Virus record (IMG/VR): IMGVR_UViG_3300009000_000007
Location: 1 to 50,268 of that record
DNA: 50,268 nucleotides
Source of the DNA: a virus
Reading direction: 5' to 3' (one strand)
A program made the translations under genes and the position numbers. The notes beneath the pieces are model-generated. The model did not search any database and was not told the origin of the DNA. It saw only the letters and a list, made by a program, of their open reading frames with translations. Below are positions 8,701 through 15,867 of this stretch, piece after piece. How positions within the stretch are numbered: the first letter of the stretch is position 1; every line of letters starts with the position of its first letter.

Positions 8701-9348
8701 TGGTTTACTAGCCTACCCGGAAGAGTGAAGGACGCAGTTGTCGGCCTTTCTACCAAAGTTGCTGAATTTATTAGGAAGTACCACCCAATCCTCATTTTGT
8801 GGAACAAAGCAAAAGAGCTCTGGCCCACTGTTTATCAGTTCTTCAAGGACAAGCTTGATGCTTTGATTGGCTTCTTCCGTGGACTACCTCAAAGGTTTAA
8901 AAATGCAGCAAGCGGGTTGTGGAACTTCCTAAAAGACGGCTTTGTTGGAATCCTGAACAAGATGATTACTGCTTGGAACAACTTCAGCTTGAGACTAGAA
9001 GTTCCAAGCAACGCAGTAACAGACTTCTTCAGAATTGGTGGTAAAGGTTTCACCATCAACACCCCCGATATTCCGACAATTAACTTGGCATCTGGTGGTG
9101 TCGTCTACCCCCGCCCCGGTGGAACGCTCGCCCGCATCGCTGAGGCAGGTCGTCCAGAGCGTGTCGAACCTCTTGATGAGAACGGTCTATCTAAGAGGGA
9201 TAAAGCCCTTGTTATGGCTCTTGCTGGTGGAGGCGGACCCGGGGGAACAACAATCAATGTCTATCCGTCTGAAGGCATGAACGAGCGTGAACTAGCCAAG
9301 AAGGTTTCCACCGAGCTCGCCTCAATGATGCGAAGGGGTGCTGCGTAA
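5779..9348 (+). CDS. Tape measure protein
   Basis: At 1189 residues this is the longest plus-strand gene and lies between the chaperones and the distal tail gene. It sets tail length and may help DNA entry. Translation starts at GTG 5779, eight bases after AGGAGGTGA; the ATG at 5771 is out of frame and soon hits a stop. A hydrophobic Gly/Ala-rich stretch lies at about 80-145, a long Lys/Glu/Arg coiled coil at about 158-400, and further hydrophobic segments at about 723-763 and 835-855 (NPWILLIVALIAIVTLVVM). Three KYHP repeats start at residues 908, 954 and 1000, exactly 46 apart. The C-terminus (GGVVYPRPGG, then a Ser/Met/Arg tail) is typical of the family. No peptidase or transglycosylase domain is obvious. 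Confidence 0.88.
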   Translation: MAVVGEAHVIVRAITNRVKPDIERAFSGIDRIGEREGARISDAFDRGLNSGGGGRGRIFGGKFADEAEAARRKFQRLVQVGYFLGPVITGLVGAIGSLGAGLVTLSTILSRATPAAIALGGALAALAQGALTAVLAFGGVGKAISAGNKATASGVNNTRALERAQKRLAEAIKAKEDFEAEITDRNIERQRRLQDVNDALADAQINLQRVGRNYLRAQKRSLDAQEAVTKAREDAKEAIQQLRFELEGGAISEKKARLEFEKARDSLQRVQDLPPNSRARQEAELAFAEAELNLRKAIDRNQDLKKEEAAATKAGVEGSKAVRDASYAAAEAKQAEEDALVDLSREQRDFEKLTIDTAKARKELSYGEFKKQIKEERQELKDAIKEARKDLEDLKNNAGGAASAYQKALQELSPEARKFVEFIVRNRDEFLKLRNAAAKGLFPGLEVAIQKLIDKLFPVLIPLLEGTGGALANVANKIADVVTEETNLERLERVWKTGDKLIENFGGAVANLIDLFLTLLDAGRPVIEEFGQWIEDLTGGWAKDAEGNFSTIQTRMEEAATIVKRLAGIFGTLFDAFGSIGESVVNGGALDRLLTYFEEASSDFATLMENMNGDGSLGEYFLKATENATKVLDLLGNIIGEILKLGAGEGVGSFIDSLNEAVDIFGEIGEEIDGALPAFGDFIVEFAKVIKTFTESGSIKTFFEILTGGLEVVNKVFGNETVKKIFLFVAPIFAATRAFALFGKVGFFAFKVFAGGILFPLRAMDKLTAALLKVPGAGGRLVGRFKAFGSAFKGAAASILKPIAKVLGKLKGFFAKILTIVGKFLLTLGRLLMANPWILLIVALIAIVTLVVMNWDKIKEIVGNAMAWISEKVSAVWNAIVEFFKTVGGKIIGAIGDFATSVLEFINKYHPIMVIWRLISENWEAIKTWFVELPGKVLDFIKEFGGKVLEFINKYHPVMILWRLITENWDKIKGWFTSLPGRVKDAVVGLSTKVAEFIRKYHPILILWNKAKELWPTVYQFFKDKLDALIGFFRGLPQRFKNAASGLWNFLKDGFVGILNKMITAWNNFSLRLEVPSNAVTDFFRIGGKGFTINTPDIPTINLASGGVVYPRPGGTLARIAEAGRPERVEPLDENGLSKRDKALVMALAGGGGPGGTTINVYPSEGMNERELAKKVSTELASMMRRGAA
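8500..8830 (+). repeat. Three 46-residue K-Y-H-P repeats in the tape measure gene
   Basis: KYHPIMVIWRLISENW, KYHPVMILWRLITENW and KYHPILILWNKAKELW begin at residues 908, 954 and 1000, a period of 138 bases. Each is followed by a Trp-rich amphipathic helix and a G/K-rich helix. Tape measure proteins often carry Trp/Phe-spaced repeats that set length in steps of the tube ring, although such repeats are usually shorter. Confidence 0.75.
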
Positions 9349-11663
9349 TGGCAACGCAAGAACAAGAGAACTATTACGTAGACAAGGGTCTTACTCCGCT
9401 TCAGCCTGACCCGATTCAAAAGCTAAAACTTCAGGCAAACATTGTTCTTGGTGACTTTATTTTTAACACCATTGACGAGTACGGAGTTGTGTGGGTTATC
9501 TCGGATATCGAGGGTTGGTGGCAACACCCAGAACCTGAAATGCCCGACATCCCAAGAGGTTTTGGAGACGGCTCTTACGATGTTCAAGGTCGCTATCTTG
9601 CTAGAAACTTCGTAATCAAGGGTTCGTTTATCACTCAGAACCCTGCGTTAGTAGAGCTATCTCGGGACAGACTTGTTTCTGCCACCGACCTTGTATATAA
9701 GGGAGTATGGCTAAAAACTGGAAGTAACCCAATTAGGGCAACTTTTGTTCGCCTCAATGGGGAAATTTCTATCAACACTACGAACTCAAGGGGTAGAACA
9801 GACTTTTCTATCGGCCTCCGTGCCGCAGACCCTATCAAATATTCGTGGAATGACCAAGAGCCAGACGGATATGAAATCGTAGAGCTTCCGGCAAGGAACC
9901 TCACTCAGGGGTACACGGGGTCCGTAAATGTTACAAACATCGGTAACTACCCGGTTCCTTGCTATTTAGAAGTTGTAGGAACTCTTGTTTCACCGGCAAC
10001 TATTTTTAACCGAACCACAGAGCAACTCATCATCCTCACTCAGGGACTGAAAGGTAGCAGCTCGGCAAGCGTCGTCAACAAGCAACTGTCTTTTAATGTT
10101 GACCAACTTAAGGATGTTGCAACTTTGACTACAACCAGTCAGCACGGTTTCCGGCAAGGAGATATCGTGTTTGTGTCGAACGTCGGCACCGAGTTTGATG
10201 GTGAGCGCCTCATCACCTCTGTACCAACAAGCACCACATTTACGTTTGATGCAGACGCAGCTGAGGTGCAAGAAGTCGCTTTCAAGAAGCTGCTCAACGG
10301 TGTAGCTACTCTCCAAACAGTAGAAGAGCACGGATTCTCCGCCGGGGACTCAATCACTGTTAGTGGAGTTGACAGCGTGTTCGACGGCAACTACACAGTT
10401 GATTCAGCTCCTACTGTAAACACTTTGACTTTTTCCAAGACTCGTGTTCCGCCACGAACTATTATTTCTAAAGTTCTGGTTTCTAACATTGCAACCCTGA
10501 CTACATCCGAGGCGCACAATTTTATTCTAGGAGAGAGTGTCACGGTGTCGGGGGTTGATACTAACTTTGACGGCACTTACGAAATTATTGCCATTCCGTC
10601 TTCTACGCAGTTCAGCTATGCAGCTACTCGAACAAACGCCAGAGGTATTATCAATAAAGAGATGTCTAATGACATCGTTACTCTGGCTACTTCCGGCCCC
10701 CATGGGTTTGTTCAAGACGAGGGAGTTAACGTCTCTGGAGTAGACCTATCCTTGAACGGTGGCTATTTCATTGACTCACTGACCTCAACAACTTTTTCAT
10801 ACCGAAGAACTCGTGCTACAGAAAAGTCTGTAAGCATCAGGGCTAGGTCAGGAAATGTTGCCACTATCACAACATCTGCTGCGCATAACTTCGTGGTGGG
10901 GGAGCAAGTAACGGTCTCTGGCGTGGGGAGCGGTTTCGACGGGACGCACACAATCACCACTCTCCCAAGCAACACGACGTTTACCTACGCAAACAATGGC
11001 TCTGCTTTAGTCTCTGCTTCAGTGTCTAATGCGACTGTTTTCTCTAAGAGTCGAGTGATTAAGTCTTACCAAGTGACAGGAAATGTTGTCACTATCACAA
11101 CCAACAGTGCTCATGGTGCAATCTTTGGCGAAGAGGTAATTATTACTGGAACTGGAGATGTTGACGGTACATACGAAGTCACGGCGATTCCATCGTCAAA
11201 CACTTTGCAGTATGCCAAGACAATGAGCAATGTCGCCTCCACAGAACCAACTGGTGCGTTTATTGAGATGTCTGGGACTATCCAGTCGGACGCTGTTATC
11301 CCAGACGGGACCGCAACTGTTGCTGGAAGCCTCCCCTCTTCTGCTGCAACTGGAACAGCGGGGGTCTCGGAGGATGTTTCAAGAACAGAAGCATTCGGCT
11401 CAGTCATCAAGAAGAACAACGTGCAATTCACTCCCGGTCTGTCTGGTAATGCTCTTCTCAGCCCCGAGATTTTGGAAATTGACACAAAGAATCGTGAGGT
11501 TGCCTTCAACGGAGAAGTCGTTGGGGCTCGTGGTCGGATTGATGTGCTTGCTGACTTCATTCAGCTAGCTCCCGGTGAGAATATTATTGAGTTCCAAGAC
11601 GAAGGAGCTCCTGAAGGAGAAGCAAACCTAAGGATTTTCTACAGGTCGGGCTGGCTGGCCTAG
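9348..11663 (+). CDS. Distal tail protein with six inserted FCCH-like modules
   Basis: This 771-residue protein is coupled to the tape measure gene (TAATG overlap). The first ~230 residues contain VVWVISDIEGWWQHPEPEMP, an N-F-V-I-K-G-S-F strand and a RTDFSIGLRAADPIKYSW segment, as in Dit-like siphovirus tail proteins that form the ring under the tube. The last ~130 residues (LEIDTKNREVAFNGEVVGAR, then a P-G-E-N-I-I-E-F strand and a final Y-R-S-G-W-L) look like the end of the same Dit C-terminal domain. Between them (about 235-640) lie six tandem FCCH-like modules. They therefore interrupt the C-terminal domain rather than extend the chain, and would radiate from the tail tip. Dit proteins without the insert are about 250-350 residues. 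Confidence 0.65.
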   Translation: MATQEQENYYVDKGLTPLQPDPIQKLKLQANIVLGDFIFNTIDEYGVVWVISDIEGWWQHPEPEMPDIPRGFGDGSYDVQGRYLARNFVIKGSFITQNPALVELSRDRLVSATDLVYKGVWLKTGSNPIRATFVRLNGEISINTTNSRGRTDFSIGLRAADPIKYSWNDQEPDGYEIVELPARNLTQGYTGSVNVTNIGNYPVPCYLEVVGTLVSPATIFNRTTEQLIILTQGLKGSSSASVVNKQLSFNVDQLKDVATLTTTSQHGFRQGDIVFVSNVGTEFDGERLITSVPTSTTFTFDADAAEVQEVAFKKLLNGVATLQTVEEHGFSAGDSITVSGVDSVFDGNYTVDSAPTVNTLTFSKTRVPPRTIISKVLVSNIATLTTSEAHNFILGESVTVSGVDTNFDGTYEIIAIPSSTQFSYAATRTNARGIINKEMSNDIVTLATSGPHGFVQDEGVNVSGVDLSLNGGYFIDSLTSTTFSYRRTRATEKSVSIRARSGNVATITTSAAHNFVVGEQVTVSGVGSGFDGTHTITTLPSNTTFTYANNGSALVSASVSNATVFSKSRVIKSYQVTGNVVTITTNSAHGAIFGEEVIITGTGDVDGTYEVTAIPSSNTLQYAKTMSNVASTEPTGAFIEMSGTIQSDAVIPDGTATVAGSLPSSAATGTAGVSEDVSRTEAFGSVIKKNNVQFTPGLSGNALLSPEILEIDTKNREVAFNGEVVGARGRIDVLADFIQLAPGENIIEFQDEGAPEGEANLRIFYRSGWLA
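10057..11262 (+). repeat. Six tandem FCCH-like modules in the distal tail gene
   Basis: Six copies of about 60-70 residues follow one another. Each has a V-A-T-L-T-T strand, an x-H-G-F or x-H-N-F turn, a G-x-x-V-T-V-S-G-V strand, an F-D-G-T/N turn, an I-x-x-V/I-P-S strand and a T-F-x-Y/F strand. The fourth copy lacks part of the last turn. Copies are diverged at the DNA level. Confidence 0.8.
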
Positions 11664-11684
11664 CAACACAAAGACGGGAAAAAG

Positions 11685-13682
11685 ATGACATTCCAAGAGA
11701 CAGTTGAGTACAGGTACTTTCTCACAGACCTGTTGAGCAACAACATCATCTCTGAAGTTCCTTTTAGAGAGGTGAGTTTCTCTCGTGCAAATCGCCGTGC
11801 TGGTGAGTTCAGCGGAACCATCGCATTCGTTGAGGCAACTAAAGGTCTAGACCTCTACGAAGCAACCATGCCCGGGCGCACCGGCATCTACATCATGCGA
11901 AACGATGTGTGCGTTTGGGGCGGAATGATTTGGAGTAGGAACTACAACGTAAACTCGCAGACCCTTGAAGTGTCTGGCGCTGAGTTCATAAGCTACTTCT
12001 ATCATCGAAACATATGGCAGACAATTCAATACGGGTCAGATTTTGTGGGTGTGGCTGCCTACCAAACATTTAACGGAACAGCCACTATTACTACAGAATT
12101 TCCTCACGGCTTTAGAATTGGCAACAAAGTAAGAATTGGTTTTGTAAACCCAACAGTAGACGGTGTTCAAGAGATTACGGCTGTTACATCCGCAACTACC
12201 TTTGAATTTTCAACCAGTTCAGCCAACTCAAGCGGTCTTAGCACTGCTGGTGCAGTTCGGAGTCTTGTCGATGGCTATGACTTGGCTCGCAATCTCATTT
12301 ATCAAGCCTCAACCGACCTAGGCGGTCTTGCGTTTGCCAACGAAGTAATTAAACCCGCTAAAGAGTATCAAGCTTCCGTTATCTCAAAGGAGCGTTCGTC
12401 AAACGTCGTCACCCTGAGGACCTCTGCTGACCACGAAGCGATTCCCGGGCAAGAAATAGAAGTAGTTGAGGTGGGCTCTGGCTTGGACGGTGTTCACACA
12501 ATCATCGAAGTGCCTAACTCAAGAACGATTCGTTATCAGCTTTCCGGTCCAGACCTTGCTAGGACCTCGCTTTCCGGGATTCGCTCCATCAACGCCATCA
12601 GCAAATCTCTAACAAGCAATGTTGCAACTCTTACTCTTGACCAGCCTCATGGGGCATCAGTCGGACAAACAGTAATCGTTGAAGGCGTAGATGCTTTTTT
12701 CACTGGTCGTCTGGACACCACATTTAATGGGCGATTCACCATTACGGGAACACCGAGCGCAAACAGCTTCACTTTTAGCTCCGGTGGGATTCTTGATGTA
12801 CCAACCGAAGGAGTAGCTGGTGGTCAAGCAACCTTTGGCTCAAAGTTTATCTATGGCGACTACGGAAGCTATACGTCTAACTCAGATATCGGTATCGAGT
12901 TTGAGAACTTTGACCTTAGCGGTTTTTATGGAGATATTCAGATATACCGAGGATTCGAACAGAAAACAGTTGGAGAGATTCTAGAAGAGTACTCCAACAC
13001 TGTCGAGGGCGGATTCGACTATCGCATTGACTGCGACTACGACTACACAACTTCTTCTTTTACAAGAACATTCAAAATATTCCCAATTGAATTAGCCGAA
13101 GCACCTCCCCCCGGGGAGCTTTACGCTGTCTCTGATTTAGGGGCAAATTTAAATGTCTTCGAGTATCCGGGAAACATTGTTGAATTTTCCGTTGAGGAAA
13201 GTGCAGAATCTGCAGCAACAAGATTTTTCGTTGTTGGCAACATTGAAGACTTGACAGACGACGCCAGCCAGCCGTATGCAGGCGCATCTGCAAAAGACAT
13301 GCTTGATAATCCAACTGGCAGGAGCTGGCCTTTGCTGGACCAGAAAGAGCAGCTAGACGAGATTCAAGATGAGCTAACTCTTTATCAGTATGCAGAAGAC
13401 TTCTTATACGAATCACGACCGCCTATCGGAGTTATATCAGTAACAGTGAACGGGACAATTTCTCCGGTTGTTGGGAGCTATTTTCCGGGAGATTGGTGCT
13501 CTCTCATCATTGACGATGAATTTGTTAAGCAGCGTTTGGCGAGCGACCAAGAACCGAGAAGCGACATCTTGGTTCGAAAGATAGACACCTACGAGGTCTC
13601 TGTCCCAGACAACCCGTCTTTTCCGGAAACAGTGACATTAGAACTTATTACAGATTGGAAGGTAGACCAGCGTGGCAACTAG
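11685..13682 (+). CDS. Tail-tip (minor tail) protein with FCCH-like modules
   Basis: This 665-residue protein starts at ATG after gacgggaaaaag. The N-terminus (SEVPFREVSFSRANRRAGEF, then a G-R-T-G-I-Y-I-M-R-N strand and VWGGMIWSRNYNV) matches the tail-tip family found just after Dit in many actinophages, which forms a hub at the distal end of the tail. Three FCCH-like modules sit at about 115-190, 229-295 and 304-380. The C-terminal half (EYPGNIVEFSVEESAESAAT, then a repetitive D-E-x-Q-D-E helix) contains the domain common to these hub proteins. It overlaps the next gene by 11 bases. Its exact place in the hub is inferred from neighbours. Confidence 0.55.
   Translation: MTFQETVEYRYFLTDLLSNNIISEVPFREVSFSRANRRAGEFSGTIAFVEATKGLDLYEATMPGRTGIYIMRNDVCVWGGMIWSRNYNVNSQTLEVSGAEFISYFYHRNIWQTIQYGSDFVGVAAYQTFNGTATITTEFPHGFRIGNKVRIGFVNPTVDGVQEITAVTSATTFEFSTSSANSSGLSTAGAVRSLVDGYDLARNLIYQASTDLGGLAFANEVIKPAKEYQASVISKERSSNVVTLRTSADHEAIPGQEIEVVEVGSGLDGVHTIIEVPNSRTIRYQLSGPDLARTSLSGIRSINAISKSLTSNVATLTLDQPHGASVGQTVIVEGVDAFFTGRLDTTFNGRFTITGTPSANSFTFSSGGILDVPTEGVAGGQATFGSKFIYGDYGSYTSNSDIGIEFENFDLSGFYGDIQIYRGFEQKTVGEILEEYSNTVEGGFDYRIDCDYDYTTSSFTRTFKIFPIELAEAPPPGELYAVSDLGANLNVFEYPGNIVEFSVEESAESAATRFFVVGNIEDLTDDASQPYAGASAKDMLDNPTGRSWPLLDQKEQLDEIQDELTLYQYAEDFLYESRPPIGVISVTVNGTISPVVGSYFPGDWCSLIIDDEFVKQRLASDQEPRSDILVRKIDTYEVSVPDNPSFPETVTLELITDWKVDQRGN
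12030..12840 (+). repeat. Three FCCH-like modules in the tail-tip gene
   Basis: The motifs are TATITTEFPHGFRIGNKV...ITAVTSATTFEF, VVTLRTSADHEAIPGQEI...IIEVPNSRTIRY and VATLTLDQPHGASVGQTV...ITGTPSANSFTF. They are spread through the middle of the protein and separated by spacers, unlike the close tandem array in the preceding gene. The third copy carries a small extra insertion before F-N-G-R. Confidence 0.75.
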
Positions 13683-15030
13683 AAGAAGAGCGAGTAGGCG
13701 GGGACTAACCGGTTCCCTCACAGAGATGCAGAGAAGGCTTAGCTACCTTGAGGGCCGTCCTTCTCCATCACGGTTATCAAACCATGTTGTTACTAGAACA
13801 ACCATCCAGCCTCAGGCTGTAGCAACAGACCAAATTGCTTTTGATGCAGTAACCAATGACCAAGTTGCCGCTGACGCTATTGCTCTTCAGCAAATGCAGA
13901 ACAACTCGGTTGGAACTTCCGAACTTATTGCTGATTCTGTTACTCAAGATGAGTTAGCCACAGATTCGGTGACTAATGATGCAATCGCTGGCGATTCGGT
14001 TGGTGTATCGGAATTGGCAAATGGTGCGGTGGATACGGCTGCCATTCAAAACGATGCAGTAACAGAGGAAAAAATTTCTGCAGATGCGGTTACAGAAAGG
14101 CAAATTGCTTCAGGAGCCGTAGGCAATTCGGAGTTGGCAAATGACGCTGTTGCCACAAACAACATCCAAAATCTAAACATTACAACAGACAAGCTAGCTA
14201 ATGGTGCCGTAACCTCCGCCAAAATTGGCTCTGGTCAAGTTCTAAGTACCAACATAGGTAACAGTCAAGTTGTAACGAATAGTATTGATGACAAAGCAGT
14301 GACCGGCGCAAAAATCGGTGACGGAACAATTGTTGCTAGAAATATGGGCTTTAATAGCGTTACGGAGGCAGCTCTTGCCGGTAATGCTGTCTATACAAAT
14401 GCTATTCAGAATGGTGCCGTAAACTCCGCCAAAATTGCCAATAACAGCATTACTTCTTCAGATGTAAATGGGTCTATCTGTACCTCAGCAGCAGGAATAT
14501 CCCCTGTGATTGCTTATTTAACTGGCAGCGGTCAAGTGAGAGTTAATGCAATATTTGGAAACACCTTTAGCAGTTTCTCTAGAGGAAACCACACTCACAG
14601 CCAGTATGTCCAGACTCACTTTCACTCCTTTACTGTAGATGGTGGTACCCACAATCCCACCGGAAACGGCTACCACGCTCACGCTGGCAGCACTCGACAA
14701 AACACTTATTCTTCTAAAAGATATAAGAAAGAAATCTCTAATCACGAAGTTACTGACGTAAGTAAGCTTCTTGATTTAGAGCTCGTAAAGTTTAAGTACA
14801 AGAATAAGTACAGGGACCTAAACCGTGGACAAAAGTGGCAGTACGGTCTTATCGCTGAGCAAGTAGAAGAGCTCGGGCTGCACGAACTTATTGAGTATGA
14901 TAAAGACGGACAGCCAAATAAAGTGGACTACGCACTTATCGGACTCTTGTCTCTAGAGCTCATTAAGAACCAGCAAGATGAGATAGACTCTCTGAAGGAG
15001 CAAGTACAGCGACTGACGGAGACAAAATGA
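13672..15030 (+). CDS. Tail fibre with C-terminal S74 self-cleaving chaperone
   Basis: This 452-residue protein begins at GTG 13672, overlapping the previous gene by 11 bases. After a basic N-terminus that probably anchors it, residues about 40-300 carry a repeated D/N-A-V-T-x-x-x-I/L pattern (for example DSVTNDAIAGDSV and NGAVDTAAIQNDAV), which suggests a parallel beta-helix or triple-beta-stranded shaft. It then has a His-rich loop and, near residue 345, SSKRYKKEI, the S/D-x-R-x-K-x-x-I signature of the Peptidase S74 intramolecular chaperone. That domain cleaves itself off at the conserved serine after trimerisation. The remaining ~110 residues (K-W-Q-Y-G-L-I-A-E-Q-V-E-E-L) fit S74 and end in a coiled coil. 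Confidence 0.75.
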   Translation: MATRRRASRRGLTGSLTEMQRRLSYLEGRPSPSRLSNHVVTRTTIQPQAVATDQIAFDAVTNDQVAADAIALQQMQNNSVGTSELIADSVTQDELATDSVTNDAIAGDSVGVSELANGAVDTAAIQNDAVTEEKISADAVTERQIASGAVGNSELANDAVATNNIQNLNITTDKLANGAVTSAKIGSGQVLSTNIGNSQVVTNSIDDKAVTGAKIGDGTIVARNMGFNSVTEAALAGNAVYTNAIQNGAVNSAKIANNSITSSDVNGSICTSAAGISPVIAYLTGSGQVRVNAIFGNTFSSFSRGNHTHSQYVQTHFHSFTVDGGTHNPTGNGYHAHAGSTRQNTYSSKRYKKEISNHEVTDVSKLLDLELVKFKYKNKYRDLNRGQKWQYGLIAEQVEELGLHELIEYDKDGQPNKVDYALIGLLSLELIKNQQDEIDSLKEQVQRLTETK

Positions 15031-15386
15031 TAACTTACGAGTTATATAATGTAGAAGGCGAGGAGCCTCATCTACAAAAGGTCATTACAGTTGGTGAAGA
15101 CAGGTATACCACTAATCTGACCTACAACAACACCGATGAACTTGACCTCATTGACGAAGCTGTTGTCAGCCAACACATGGATAATCTTGCGGCATACACG
15201 GCTTTTCTTGGTTCGCAGGTTGAAGTACTGCCCGATGAGGAGGCAGCACACTCCGCCTATCCACTAAGAAATGCCGATGATGTTATTAAATACCTTGACA
15301 TCACCAGCAGGTGGTGGCAGTACTTGTATTACAGAAACGAACCTGACCCGGTGGTGCTTACAACAGGGGGCTCTGTCGATGTATGA
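15027..15386 (+). CDS. Hypothetical protein after the tail fibre
   Basis: A 119-residue acidic protein whose ATG overlaps the fibre stop (ATGA), so it is translationally coupled to the fibre gene. It has a predicted beta-rich start (MITYELYNVEGEEPHLQKV) and a helical C-terminal half with RWWQYLYYRNEPDP. No signal peptide, membrane segment or recognised motif is visible. Because it directly follows the fibre it may be a fibre assembly protein, but that is a guess from position. The stop codon is embedded in the next gene's start region, showing a tight operon. Confidence 0.55.
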   Translation: MITYELYNVEGEEPHLQKVITVGEDRYTTNLTYNNTDELDLIDEAVVSQHMDNLAAYTAFLGSQVEVLPDEEAAHSAYPLRNADDVIKYLDITSRWWQYLYYRNEPDPVVLTTGGSVDV

Positions 15387-15849
15387 GGTAAAAGACGGCT
15401 CTCGAACCCTACAATTCAATGGCAAGTTGCTCGCAGAGTCCTCTTCGTGGCGTAGGGGCTCCACCCGATGGATTGAGTTCCGCCTCTACAAGACAGAAAA
15501 CGGTTCGTACATCCTTTCCCGCATCGGTGTGTCGGTTGTATTCCACGCAGCCACTTGCCCCCTCGTCAAGAGGTACAACCTCATGGAAAAGGGCATCCAA
15601 GAGCTCAAAGACGACGCCACCCCCTGCGAGGAGTGCTACCCCTCTACTGACGTTCCCATGGTCTTCCCCGAGAAAGACCGAACATGGGCTCAAGTCAGCG
15701 AAGACCCCGAGGCAGTGCTGGAAGCCCTTTACAAGTACGACCAAGGTGGGGCAAGATATCTAACGAACGTAGCTCAGCGCCTGCTGGAGCACGCATCAAA
15801 TATTGACGAAAACATCGAGAAGGTCTATAGAATAGAGATGATTCCTTAG
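15379..15849 (+). CDS. Hypothetical protein with paired cysteines
   Basis: I place the start at ATG 15379, after a caggggg site and overlapping the previous stop by 8 bases; this gives 156 residues. A more upstream start exists at 15271, but it would run deep into the upstream gene and encode an unlikely Gly/Cys-rich leader. The middle contains VVFHAATCPLVKRYNL and TPCEECYPSTDVPM, a spaced set of one His and three Cys residues that could bind zinc. The C-terminal part is helical (YLTNVAQRLLEHASN). I do not recognise the family. It sits between the tail module and the DNA polymerase gene. Confidence 0.6.
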   Translation: MYEVKDGSRTLQFNGKLLAESSSWRRGSTRWIEFRLYKTENGSYILSRIGVSVVFHAATCPLVKRYNLMEKGIQELKDDATPCEECYPSTDVPMVFPEKDRTWAQVSEDPEAVLEALYKYDQGGARYLTNVAQRLLEHASNIDENIEKVYRIEMIP

Positions 15850-15867
15850 ACCAACGAAGAAGGAAAA

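Noticed and set aside
15271-15378. Upstream extension of the 156-residue protein
   Set aside because: It overlaps most of the end of the previous gene and lacks a ribosome-binding site; ATG 15379 has a good site.
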